DNA from: Candidatus Woesearchaeota archaeon
Lineage (GTDB): Archaea; Nanobdellota; Nanobdellia; Woesearchaeales; JAIPIC01
Direction: 5' to 3'
Length of the DNA: 41,523 nucleotides
Assembly (NCBI GenBank): GCA_021734865.1
Contig: JAIPIC010000011.1
Location: forward strand, 1 to 41,523
Shown here: piece by piece, positions 1 through 8,536 of the stretch
Numbering within the stretch: the first letter of the stretch is position 1
Layout of the letters: each line of letters opens with the position of its first letter
Notes under the pieces: generated by a model
Databases searched by the model: none
What the model saw: only the letters and a program-made list of their open reading frames with translations
What the model was told of the DNA's origin: nothing
Position numbers and translations under genes: made by a program

Positions 1-14
1 AATCGCAATTATCA

Positions 15-137
15 GTACGGAAAAATGGTACATTTTTTGTACAAGAAATGCATATGCATTTCTTTGTATTGAAAATCTCGCACTAAAGTGCGGGGTATTT
101 GAATCCCGATGAAACCCTCGCAAGCGAGATTTTCAAT
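15..137. repeat. Compound hairpin repeat, left copy (related to 41411-41487)
   Basis: GTAC-gg-AAAAATG-gta-CATTTTT-t-GTAC (15-42), perfect palindrome AGAAATGCATATGCATTTCT (44-63), ATTGAAAATCTCGC (68-81) paired with GCGAGATTTTCAAT (124-137), inner CGCAC-TAAA-GTGCG (79-92). Confidence 0.8.
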
Positions 138-173
138 AAAATGACCTTACAACAACAAATTGATGGAGATTAA

Positions 174-449
174 ATGCTAATAACTGTTAAGGATGGGATT
201 ATTCTGACATTAAATCCTAGGTTTTATGACCTAGATTCTATAATAACAGCATTATCCGAGTTATCATCTAATTTCAGAACAAGGATGGAATCCGAATCCG
301 GGTATAAATCAACAGTGTCTCAGAAGTATATTAAGATTTTTCTTACTACTAAAAATCACCATTCTAATATTAATTCAGTCAAGAACAGAAATAGAATTAA
401 GATATTTTTGACAAGGGCTCTAAATGATAAAAATAACAGCACCAGTTAA
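174..449 (+). CDS. Small protein, possibly HxsD-like (weak resemblance)
   Basis: 91 aa ORF overlapping the next ORF by 26 nt. The 'LTLNPRFYDLDSIITALSELSSNF' and C-terminal 'IFLTRALND' pattern recalls HxsD-type small proteins. Confidence 0.45.
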   Translation: MLITVKDGIILTLNPRFYDLDSIITALSELSSNFRTRMESESGYKSTVSQKYIKIFLTTKNHHSNINSVKNRNRIKIFLTRALNDKNNSTS

Positions 450-1311
450 TCAAGAGATGGATGCACGTTTGGATGCGGATGAATTTTATACTGGTCATCT
501 TCCTGGATCATGGATCAGAAGATTTGGAATCCTTGCCGCACCGAGTAGGAGATATTTTAATGAGTCATACGCTCAGGATGCAATCTCAAAAATTGTGCGA
601 TTAGCTGGTGCAAAACCAGTTTATATCACTTATAATGCTCCCTTTTACAATGAGGCCCAGAAGAAGATTATCATAAAGGATATTGAAGAAATGATTCGGC
701 AGGGTGTGAGTGGTTTTATTATTGCTGACTTTACTTTGATAGATGAGATTCATAAGATAAATAAGGGCAATAAATCGGTCGAGATTCATCTGAGTACGGT
801 TGGAAATGTTTTTAACAAAGAGTCCGCGCGCTTCTTTTTCAATATGGGGGTAGATAGGATAATTCTCCCAAGACAATTAAAATTTGATGAGATCAAAAAG
901 ATTGTAACTACAATTCCTGGAAAATATGAGGTGTTCATGCTTTTTGACTTGTGCAGGAATATTGATGGAATGTGTTCTTTCCAGCATGGTCTGGAGGATA
1001 CTTTAGGTTATGACCATGGGTGTTTGTACTTAAACAAATATGAAGACCCTGATAAGGATTTAAATTCCAGAATATCATACTGTCAAAGGAGGAAATTGAA
1101 GTTCCCTATGTTCTGTGCTGCATGTTATATTGATAAATTCAAAAAAATAGGGATTCATTCGGTAAAAATCGTAGGAAGAAGGATGCCTCATGAACTGAAG
1201 GAAAAAGGGGTGCAGTTCATCAGAGCGGTTATTAATGGTAAAGAACCAAAGGAGAGTTATGCAAGACATTTCTTGCGGCGTTGCCCTATGATAAAATCAA
1301 ACTATTATTGA
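424..1311 (+). CDS. Peptidase U32 family protein, UbiU-like Fe-S cysteine pattern
   Basis: TIM-barrel U32-like text 'GVSGFIIADFTLIDEIHK...EIHLSTVGNVFNKESARFFFNMGVDRIILPRQL'; cysteines C177-x6-C184-x15-C200, then C220, C231-x2-C234. Confidence 0.75.
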   Translation: MIKITAPVNQEMDARLDADEFYTGHLPGSWIRRFGILAAPSRRYFNESYAQDAISKIVRLAGAKPVYITYNAPFYNEAQKKIIIKDIEEMIRQGVSGFIIADFTLIDEIHKINKGNKSVEIHLSTVGNVFNKESARFFFNMGVDRIILPRQLKFDEIKKIVTTIPGKYEVFMLFDLCRNIDGMCSFQHGLEDTLGYDHGCLYLNKYEDPDKDLNSRISYCQRRKLKFPMFCAACYIDKFKKIGIHSVKIVGRRMPHELKEKGVQFIRAVINGKEPKESYARHFLRRCPMIKSNYY

Positions 1312-1338
1312 TAAAATAGATTATTACAAAATAGTAAA

Positions 1339-2901
1339 ATGAAAAAAAAAAGTAATCAGGAAGGGCTATGGGAATCCTATTACAAAAATTATCAGATGGG
1401 TCCTTGGGAGACGACTGACTTTGATTATTCTTTAAAGGTACTGCTTGAAAATAAGCAATCTAAATCTACAGAGAATGAGTTGTCTACAAAGCAATCTGTT
1501 TTGGATGTTGGTTGTGGTACTGGACGCAACTGTAAGCTTATGAGAGATCTTGGTTTTGATGTGACTGGCATCGATATATCAAAGACTGCAATTGAAAAAG
1601 CAAAAAAGGTTGTTAAATGTCATGTAATGTCATCCTTAAATATGAATTTTAAGAAATGTTTCCAACTTGTAGTTGATTATGGCTGCCTGCATTCATGTAA
1701 GGGTGATGAAGTGATTCATCTCAGGAATGTTTGGAATGCTCTTGAGCCGGATGGGTTGTATATCTTAAGAGTATTTTCAGATAATCATCCTTTAAAGGAT
1801 GCTTATGAATTATTTCATAAGCTCAATATAGGTTTTTATTCAAAAAGCAGGATTACCAAGCTTGTGAAAAGGTTCTTTAAGATCGTCCATTATGGCCCTG
1901 ATATTGAGAGAAATGGGAAAAATAAAAATTTCCACCTTTTTTTGTTGAAACCATTGCCGCATGAACGAAACGTATGGGGTTTTCCAGAGATCAGTTTTAA
2001 GAGGAATCTAAGACCAATAATCAAGCATGAGATTGCCGTACATATTAACGATAAGAATTATCAAAAAGATTGTGACATCACAAGATGTGACTCAAAAATT
2101 GTTAAGATTGGCAGATTTGACGCAACAAGGATCTATTATGGAAATGAATTCTGCTCAAGGATTAAACCTGATATTAGGGTTTTTAAGAATAATGATATAG
2201 CAATCACTCTATTGACACCCCTTATTCCAGAAGAGGACTTAAAAAGTTGGGTTTCAATAATCAAAGATTTGTCCGTAAGTCATCCCAATTCTGAGGTTGT
2301 TTTCAATGATTGGGGGATTCTTAATACTATCAATGAGTACGGTCTCAAACCTGTTTTGGGCAGGCTCTTGGTCAGGCAAAAGAATGATCCCAGAACTATT
2401 AGACTCAAGTCACTTGTTCCTAATTTCAGAAACTTTATGGAATGCTCGCTAAGTTCAAAGGCCTTTATTGATTTTCTGCTGCAAAACGGAATAAGAAGGG
2501 TTGAACTGTCCAACACATTGCAGGGTATTTATGTTCCAAAAGACGCTTGGAAGCGTCTTAAGATTACACTTCATATACCTGATGTCCCTATTTCTGTGAC
2601 TAGAATGTGCATGTTTGCAGGGGGCGACAAACCTAGTAATAATCGTAACTTTGGGATAATCGACTGCGCTCAGGAATGTAGGAGCAACTGTGAGAATCCG
2701 GATACTGTAAAAGGTTCACGTGATAAAAGCAATATAAGAAATAGAGATAAAATAATTGATAGTCGGAAGCGGATGATCTTGGATGATATATCTATGCCAT
2801 ATAAATTATTTCTCGAGGGAAATGTACAGTATTATGAAAATTATTCACTAGAAAATATTTCTGTTAGTGATAGGCTTGTTTTCCATCCGAAAAGCATATA
2901 A
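1339..2901 (+). CDS. Fusion: N-terminal class I SAM methyltransferase plus C-terminal U32/UbiV-like domain
   Basis: Motif I 'VLDVGCGTGRNCKLMRDLGFDVTGIDIS' in the N-terminal ~200 aa; C-terminal 'ATRIYYGNEFCSRIKPD', 'SEVVFNDWGILNTINEYGLKPVLGRLLVRQKNDPR' and C-x18-C-x3-C are U32/UbiV-like. Confidence 0.75.
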   Translation: MKKKSNQEGLWESYYKNYQMGPWETTDFDYSLKVLLENKQSKSTENELSTKQSVLDVGCGTGRNCKLMRDLGFDVTGIDISKTAIEKAKKVVKCHVMSSLNMNFKKCFQLVVDYGCLHSCKGDEVIHLRNVWNALEPDGLYILRVFSDNHPLKDAYELFHKLNIGFYSKSRITKLVKRFFKIVHYGPDIERNGKNKNFHLFLLKPLPHERNVWGFPEISFKRNLRPIIKHEIAVHINDKNYQKDCDITRCDSKIVKIGRFDATRIYYGNEFCSRIKPDIRVFKNNDIAITLLTPLIPEEDLKSWVSIIKDLSVSHPNSEVVFNDWGILNTINEYGLKPVLGRLLVRQKNDPRTIRLKSLVPNFRNFMECSLSSKAFIDFLLQNGIRRVELSNTLQGIYVPKDAWKRLKITLHIPDVPISVTRMCMFAGGDKPSNNRNFGIIDCAQECRSNCENPDTVKGSRDKSNIRNRDKIIDSRKRMILDDISMPYKLFLEGNVQYYENYSLENISVSDRLVFHPKSI

Positions 2902-2977
2902 ATCCAGAATGCCTACCTTACAGGATAAGTAGTAGTTAAATATTGTTATCAACACAGATATTTATTGAGGGGTATAT

Positions 2978-3871
2978 ATGACTGAAGAACTGAATTCTAA
3001 AAATAACGGAATCAAATTAAAAACTGGCCTTGCTGATATGCTAAAGGGCGGTGTGATCATGGATGTAGTTACTGCTGAGCATGCAGCTATTGCTGAAAAA
3101 GCCGGTGCTGTCGCTGTAATGGCACTTGAGAGGGTGCCCTCTGACATTAGGCAGGCAGGCGGCGTTGCACGGATGAGCGATCCAAAGCTTATCAAGGAGA
3201 TAATGGCTTCAACAACAATACCTGTAATGGCAAAGATTAGAATTGGTCACTTTGCAGAAGCACAAATTCTAGAGTCTTTAGGTGTTGATTATATTGATGA
3301 ATCAGAGGTTCTGACTCCTGCTGATGAGAAGTATCATGTAAGCAAATGGGATTTCAAGGTTCCTTTTGTGTGCGGATGTACAGGATTGGGCGAAGCCCTC
3401 AGGAGGATTCATGAAGGTGCCGCTATGATCCGGACAAAAGGTGAGGCTGGTACAGGGAACGTTGTAGAGGCTGTGAGGCACATGAGGACAGTTAATGAGG
3501 AGATTGCTGCTTTGAAGGAAATGTCGGAATCTGAATTAGACACTAAAGCTAAGGAGTATCGTGTTCCTGTTGAGCTTCTCAAGAAGGTAAGGGAACTGGG
3601 ACGTCTTCCGGTTGTGAATTTTGCTGCAGGAGGGATTGCAACCCCAGCAGATGCTTCTTTAATGATGCAACTAGGTTGTGATGGCATATTTGTCGGTTCA
3701 GGCATATTTAAATCTTCAAATCCAACAGCCATGGCTCGTGCTATTGTCGATGCAACAACAAATTATAAGGATTCAAAGAAGCTGGCTGAGGTTTCTGAGG
3801 GTATTGGTGACCCCATGAAGGGTCAAAACATTGCAGACCTTGATGTGAAACTCTCTGAAAGGGGCTGGTAA
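2978..3871 (+). CDS. pdxS: Pyridoxal 5'-phosphate synthase, PdxS subunit
   Basis: Conserved '[46 protein letters not shown]' and '[13 protein letters not shown]'. Confidence 0.98.
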   Translation: MTEELNSKNNGIKLKTGLADMLKGGVIMDVVTAEHAAIAEKAGAVAVMALERVPSDIRQAGGVARMSDPKLIKEIMASTTIPVMAKIRIGHFAEAQILESLGVDYIDESEVLTPADEKYHVSKWDFKVPFVCGCTGLGEALRRIHEGAAMIRTKGEAGTGNVVEAVRHMRTVNEEIAALKEMSESELDTKAKEYRVPVELLKKVRELGRLPVVNFAAGGIATPADASLMMQLGCDGIFVGSGIFKSSNPTAMARAIVDATTNYKDSKKLAEVSEGIGDPMKGQNIADLDVKLSERGW

Positions 3872-3872
3872 C

Positions 3873-4451
3873 TTGGTCAAGGTCGGTGTCCTGGCTTTGC
3901 AGGGTGATTTCAGGGAGCATATCTGGAGACTCAAAGCATTGAATGTGGATGCGTTTGAGGTTAGAAAAATAGATGAACTTGATGCAGTTGATGGGTTGAT
4001 TATTCCAGGAGGAGAATCTACCACAATTGGAAAGCTTATCCGCCGCAATGGTTTGACTGATCTATTGAGGAGATACCATAAACCAATCTGGGGAACATGC
4101 GCTGGAGCTATCCTTCTGGCTAAAGATATCGAGGACAGCGATCAATTCAAACTTGGCCTAATGAATATAACGATCAGAAGAAATGATTATGGCAGGCAGA
4201 TCGATTCTTTCTCTCAGGATATTGAATTAAACATCAATGATCAGAGAACCTCTTTTAATGCAATCTTCATCCGCGCCCCAAGGATTACAAAACTGGGAGA
4301 AAGTGTCAAATCTTTAGCTGAGTGTAATGGTGATGCAGTCATGGTAATAGAAAAGAATAGGCTGGCGACAACCTTTCACCCTGAACTGACAGATATGAAT
4401 ACTGTTCACAAATTCTTTGTTGAATTGATAGTTAAGCAACAGAATCACTGA
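3873..4451 (+). CDS. pdxT: Pyridoxal 5'-phosphate synthase, PdxT glutaminase subunit (TTG start)
   Basis: 'VGVLALQGDFREH', 'LIIPGGESTTIGKL', 'PIWGTCAGAILLA', 'TTFHPELT'; directly follows pdxS. Confidence 0.97.
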   Translation: MVKVGVLALQGDFREHIWRLKALNVDAFEVRKIDELDAVDGLIIPGGESTTIGKLIRRNGLTDLLRRYHKPIWGTCAGAILLAKDIEDSDQFKLGLMNITIRRNDYGRQIDSFSQDIELNINDQRTSFNAIFIRAPRITKLGESVKSLAECNGDAVMVIEKNRLATTFHPELTDMNTVHKFFVELIVKQQNH

Positions 4452-4510
4452 TTAAATGAGATAATCATCTTTTTGTATGATTGAATTTTATATCAAGATT
4501 TAATATCAAT

Positions 4511-5191
4511 TCACTTATTTCGGTTATTAAAGAAGTTCCTTACAGGATCAGTCATGCTTTTTTGGAGATATCTTATCCTGCACAGCCGCATAAATAGAAC
4601 CAGATCATTTCCATTTTTGATTTTTATCCTGTTCTTCAATATTTCTTTTTGTTCCTCAGGACTTAATACTCCAATTGCGTCAAGAAAATAATCAAGTGTA
4701 GTATTAAATGTGACACCTGCCATATTAAGGATTTTAGTTGAAGCACGACCGATATGGTCTATGAAATCCTTAAAAATCAGTTGGACACCGTGCTCTTCAA
4801 ACATTTCAGATACAATTTTCTGCACCTCATGATCACTAAACATAATATCTTTTGGAAGTTCAGTCAACAGCGCTTTCAGCTCTTTGTCCAGCTCACTATC
4901 ACTCGATCGTGGGTGGACATTCTTAAGATACTCACTGTATGCGCCAATATCTTTAATCAGCTCTTTAGATAATTCTGTGCTTATTTTGTCCCAATTTGTC
5001 TTGTAGATTACTTTCTTTCCCTCCCTCTCTTTTGTTATGAAATCCATGTCCAGAAGTTGATCCAACTGCCGGAATACCACAGGTATAGATTTTCCTGTCT
5101 CTCGAGCGATTTCAGAAGCATAATCAATTCCGGTTACTACGAATGTGAGAACTTCATTTAGAACCCCCGATACGACATCTTCCTTTGTCAT
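4511..5191 (-). CDS. Winged-helix transcriptional regulator (ArsR/MarR-like N-terminus)
   Basis: 'YASEIARETGKSIPVVFRQLDQLLDMDFITKEREGKKVIYKTN' is a typical wHTH; divergent from 5326 with palindromes between. Confidence 0.75.
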   Translation of the reverse strand: MTKEDVVSGVLNEVLTFVVTGIDYASEIARETGKSIPVVFRQLDQLLDMDFITKEREGKKVIYKTNWDKISTELSKELIKDIGAYSEYLKNVHPRSSDSELDKELKALLTELPKDIMFSDHEVQKIVSEMFEEHGVQLIFKDFIDHIGRASTKILNMAGVTFNTTLDYFLDAIGVLSPEEQKEILKNRIKIKNGNDLVLFMRLCRIRYLQKSMTDPVRNFFNNRNK

Positions 5192-5228
5192 CTGAATATC
5201 ATCAACAGTTAGCTATTTAAATATTACC

Positions 5229-5245
5229 TTTACCCAAAGGGTAAA
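5229..5245. promoter_or_regulatory. Candidate operator palindrome 1: TTTACCC-AAA-GGGTAAA
   Basis: Perfect inverted repeat in the divergent intergenic region; second copy 40 bp away. Confidence 0.7.
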
Positions 5246-5268
5246 CTTTATTAATCATCTTTATTTCA

Positions 5269-5285
5269 TTTACCTCAAAGGTAAA
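5269..5285. promoter_or_regulatory. Candidate operator palindrome 2: TTTACC-TCAAA-GGTAAA
   Basis: Perfect inverted arms, same arm sequence as 5229-5245, centre-to-centre 40 bp. Confidence 0.7.
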
Positions 5286-5325
5286 CCTTGCTGTCAATTC
5301 CACCGACAGTCAGGAGGTGATACAA

Positions 5326-5931
5326 ATGATAGACCTACAGAGGAAAGAAGGGTATTCAGAGTTAGCAATGCTTACACAAAAGCATTACAATAATCTTGGG
5401 ACTGCTTCAAAGATAGTATTACTGGAAGGGATGGGTTTTGAGAAATCAAGCTTTGTAGATGTCAGAGATCAAGAAAGCACATACTACAATCCCTGGCTGA
5501 TATACAGCAGACCAAAAGGAGCTGACCTAACAGATTACTTGGCAATCAGCCAGAAAGGTAATCTCCTATATGCAAGTGACTGGTTCAATAATGTCAGTGA
5601 TGGGCACGACCATGCCAGAAGCGCTCTGGAGAACATGGTCAAGCAGTACGATGCAAGCTTCTTATCGCCTGCAAGTAAGTTTCCTTCATACAGTGAATTC
5701 GTTGGTGGACGAATAACCAACGTACAAGAAAAATATGGAACTGGATTCATGGGAACTACCCTGTCTGTTGTTGAAGCGATATTGAGTCCATTCACATATA
5801 TGTTTGGCTCGATGATTTGTGAGATTACAAAGGAGAATAACAGACAGAGATATTTGACATCAAATGGATTGATAGAAGGTTCGGTCGGTTGGAAAAAGAT
5901 GATTGATCCAGGTGGATACATGATGTGTTAG
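5326..5931 (+). CDS. Hypothetical protein
   Basis: The ORF opens at GTG 5317, but the ATG at 5326 is preceded by a strong Shine-Dalgarno sequence AGGAGGTGAT (5312-5321). Confidence 0.75.
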   Translation: MIDLQRKEGYSELAMLTQKHYNNLGTASKIVLLEGMGFEKSSFVDVRDQESTYYNPWLIYSRPKGADLTDYLAISQKGNLLYASDWFNNVSDGHDHARSALENMVKQYDASFLSPASKFPSYSEFVGGRITNVQEKYGTGFMGTTLSVVEAILSPFTYMFGSMICEITKENNRQRYLTSNGLIEGSVGWKKMIDPGGYMMC

Positions 5932-5949
5932 TTCTTAGTAGTGCAAGGT

Positions 5950-8496
5950 TTATTTTTTATTCTTTTTACTCGTTTTATTTTTTTTCTTTTGTTCAGTATT
6001 TTTCTTTCTGGCTTTCTTAGGTTCAGTACTTTTTTTATCAGTTTTCTTAGATTCAGTAGTTTTTTTATTAGTTTTCTTAGGTTCAGCAGTTTTAACAGAT
6101 TTCATTACTGCCTTTGTATTTTTTTCTGATTTAAAATCAAGCTTCTTTACACTCATCTTTTCTTCCTTGGATGGCAAACTGGACAGGATTGCAATAATAA
6201 TGAAAAGTAATATAAGTCCGATTATTAAGTAGATAAAATAGGTCTTTATCCATTCCCATAGACTAACTGGGCTAAGGGCCGATACAACTCTGCCAAATCG
6301 GGATTTTTCTTCGGTGTTCTGAACTATAATGGTGATAGTCGAACTGTTAGCAGATTCTCCAAGATAATCATACGCAGTGAAACTGGTCCGTCTGATACCA
6401 CAGAAATCGGTATCGGGAACTATCTTAGCAATCTCATCAAATATATGGATTGTCAGGTTTTCTGTTTCCTCTGACGTGTAACTCAGAACATCCCCATCGG
6501 GATCGGTAAACATTTCAGACAGATTTAGCTGATATATCTGGTCTTCATACATGAGATTAAATTTATATTCAGGGGTTTGCGTGTCCTGAAAATACTTAAT
6601 TATCTGATCAATATCTTCTTTCTGTGTTTCGTTGCATGCTGTATCTTCAGGCACCATGAACATATAATCACTAAACCTTTGGTATTGATGTCCGACCCAC
6701 CAGCTTACAGAGTCTACTGCCCATGAAAAGAAACTTGCTGTATTTTCTAAAATAATCTTTATCCAATTTGTCTTCAGATGAATCGAAATTGTCTCATTGA
6801 ATGATGCGTCTTTACCAGGCACAGAATATTGTACAGGTATTTTATAAGTCCCACTTACGACTGATTCATTCGGACTTAACATTAGTTTCATATCAAACGA
6901 TTCTCCTGGCTGGATGCTGAAACTATCAGCGTCCATTGTAAGCCAATAATCCTTTGGATAGCTCAGTTGATAATTACCACCACGTATTCCCACATTACTG
7001 ATTTGGTAGCTGTGATTTGTATCCTTATAGAATGTGTCTATATATCTTGGTCCTTCAATATTTAAATCATAACAGTCATTTGCAGACATGACATAATGTA
7101 CTATTTCATGAGTATAGACAATATCAGGATAATCATGGTTGGTGACAACAAGAACAGCGGTTTTATTTCCTGTTTCAAAACCGTCACAATTAAATTTTGA
7201 GTAAATATCAATATTTTTATCTTCACCGGGATCAAGACTCAGTGATTCCCTGGAAAGCTCAAAATAGTCACCGTCTAAGGTGAGATCAAGATTGGCTTCT
7301 TTGGTGCCAGCATTTTTGATGGATACTGTTGAAATGATCTCGTCTTCACAGCAGGTTTTTCCAGGTTCTGCATCCCCTTCAAATGTGAAATCATCACTGA
7401 ATTCAGGCACATAACAATCAACAATATCCACAGGAACTGTCCGATTATCAAACAGCAGACCATAACCTGACTGGATATACATATCCAAGATGTAACTACC
7501 TGATTGGTTTGGTGCAATTATTGAAACTTGCTTTTCAGTTGAGTTAAAACCATCAAGATCAATTAGAGATTCATCATAAATTACTTGAATATCACTGGAA
7601 TTAGGAGTTATCTTAGTAGAATAACTATTCTTTATCTTAACATCATTTTCAATATCTAATGTGTAATTATACTGACCTGTTGATCTACAAATAGAAATAT
7701 CTGATGGAAATCCGATCGAAAAATCATAGCATCGTGATATATTCATATTTAGAGGGACTGTTGCAATCAGTTTTGAGCCACGAGATTTGGATCTAAGGGT
7801 TATCGTCTCATCTCCGTATACATCACAGGGTAGATCAACAATAACGTAGCCCTGTTGCATTCTGCCAGGCTGTACGGACATGGAAGCACTTGGATATATG
7901 TTAATGTATTCAGCATATTTATTTACATAAAAATCGTATGTTTCAGTAAATGCTCCGGCATTTGATAGTGTAAAATTGAAGACAACAGGTTCACATGGAC
8001 AGGTTTTAACTTGAGTATATGGCATGAATATTTCATTATTTGTGCATTTTTTCACATTTATATTCTGCAAATAATCCTGACGAGCCCCCCCTTGAGTCTG
8101 TACTGTTGTAATAAGATCATAATTTCCGCTTGCGTCACATGGAACAGAGATAACTTCACTTACAACTGCTTCCTCATTGGTCATTAGAGTAAATATCGAA
8201 GGAACTATAGTTGTCCATGCTGCAGCAGATCCACTTTTGTATAATTGGTATGTTGAAGCTCTGGCAACTTCACTAGAAGATCTTTCACTTGTATCATCTT
8301 CAATGATGATTGTGGTGAATTCTGAACCTCCAGTATTCCTAACTGTGAGCTGATTGTCCAAAATTTGACATTGGCATGCATTCAAACTTGTAGATTTTGA
8401 TACTATAAAAGTTTCCTCAGCAAAAACACCCGATACCAAGAGACTAATAATTAGTAGAAATAACAAAATATGTGATGTAATTTTTGCTTGGCTCAT
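5950..8496 (-). CDS. Large secreted/membrane-anchored surface protein with lysine-rich C-terminal cytoplasmic tail
   Basis: Signal-like 'ITSHILLFLLIISLLVSGVFAEE', Ig-like/COG1361-like repeats, C-terminal TM 'YFIYLIIGLILLFIIIAIL', then an E[PSQ]KK-rich tail. Start placed at internal Met (8496); the ORF's first 26 aa look like untranslated RBS region. Confidence 0.75.
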   Translation of the reverse strand: MSQAKITSHILLFLLIISLLVSGVFAEETFIVSKSTSLNACQCQILDNQLTVRNTGGSEFTTIIIEDDTSERSSSEVARASTYQLYKSGSAAAWTTIVPSIFTLMTNEEAVVSEVISVPCDASGNYDLITTVQTQGGARQDYLQNINVKKCTNNEIFMPYTQVKTCPCEPVVFNFTLSNAGAFTETYDFYVNKYAEYINIYPSASMSVQPGRMQQGYVIVDLPCDVYGDETITLRSKSRGSKLIATVPLNMNISRCYDFSIGFPSDISICRSTGQYNYTLDIENDVKIKNSYSTKITPNSSDIQVIYDESLIDLDGFNSTEKQVSIIAPNQSGSYILDMYIQSGYGLLFDNRTVPVDIVDCYVPEFSDDFTFEGDAEPGKTCCEDEIISTVSIKNAGTKEANLDLTLDGDYFELSRESLSLDPGEDKNIDIYSKFNCDGFETGNKTAVLVVTNHDYPDIVYTHEIVHYVMSANDCYDLNIEGPRYIDTFYKDTNHSYQISNVGIRGGNYQLSYPKDYWLTMDADSFSIQPGESFDMKLMLSPNESVVSGTYKIPVQYSVPGKDASFNETISIHLKTNWIKIILENTASFFSWAVDSVSWWVGHQYQRFSDYMFMVPEDTACNETQKEDIDQIIKYFQDTQTPEYKFNLMYEDQIYQLNLSEMFTDPDGDVLSYTSEETENLTIHIFDEIAKIVPDTDFCGIRRTSFTAYDYLGESANSSTITIIVQNTEEKSRFGRVVSALSPVSLWEWIKTYFIYLIIGLILLFIIIAILSSLPSKEEKMSVKKLDFKSEKNTKAVMKSVKTAEPKKTNKKTTESKKTDKKSTEPKKARKKNTEQKKKNKTSKKNKK
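5953..6084 (-). repeat. Approximate 10-aa (30-bp) repeats coding for a lysine-rich tail
   Basis: EPKKTNKKTT / ESKKTDKKST / EPKKARKKNT / EQKKKNKTSK. Confidence 0.8.
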
Positions 8497-8536
8497 TGTA
8501 TGCCATCGTCTGAAAGAGATAAAAAAGAAAAAAAAA

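Noticed and set aside
68-137. Possible tRNA or tRNA-like gene at the left edge
   Set aside because: Has cloverleaf-like nested stems but no recognisable 7-bp acceptor plus T-loop GTTCRA and anticodon arrangement; treated as a repeat.
3409-3732. 107-aa antisense ORF within pdxS
   Set aside because: Shadow ORF opposite a strongly conserved gene; same reasoning for the other antisense ORFs inside confident CDSs.
5941-6129. 62-aa plus-strand ORF rich in Phe/Ser/Leu
   Set aside because: Antisense of the lysine-rich tail repeats of 5950-8496; artefact of AAR codons.
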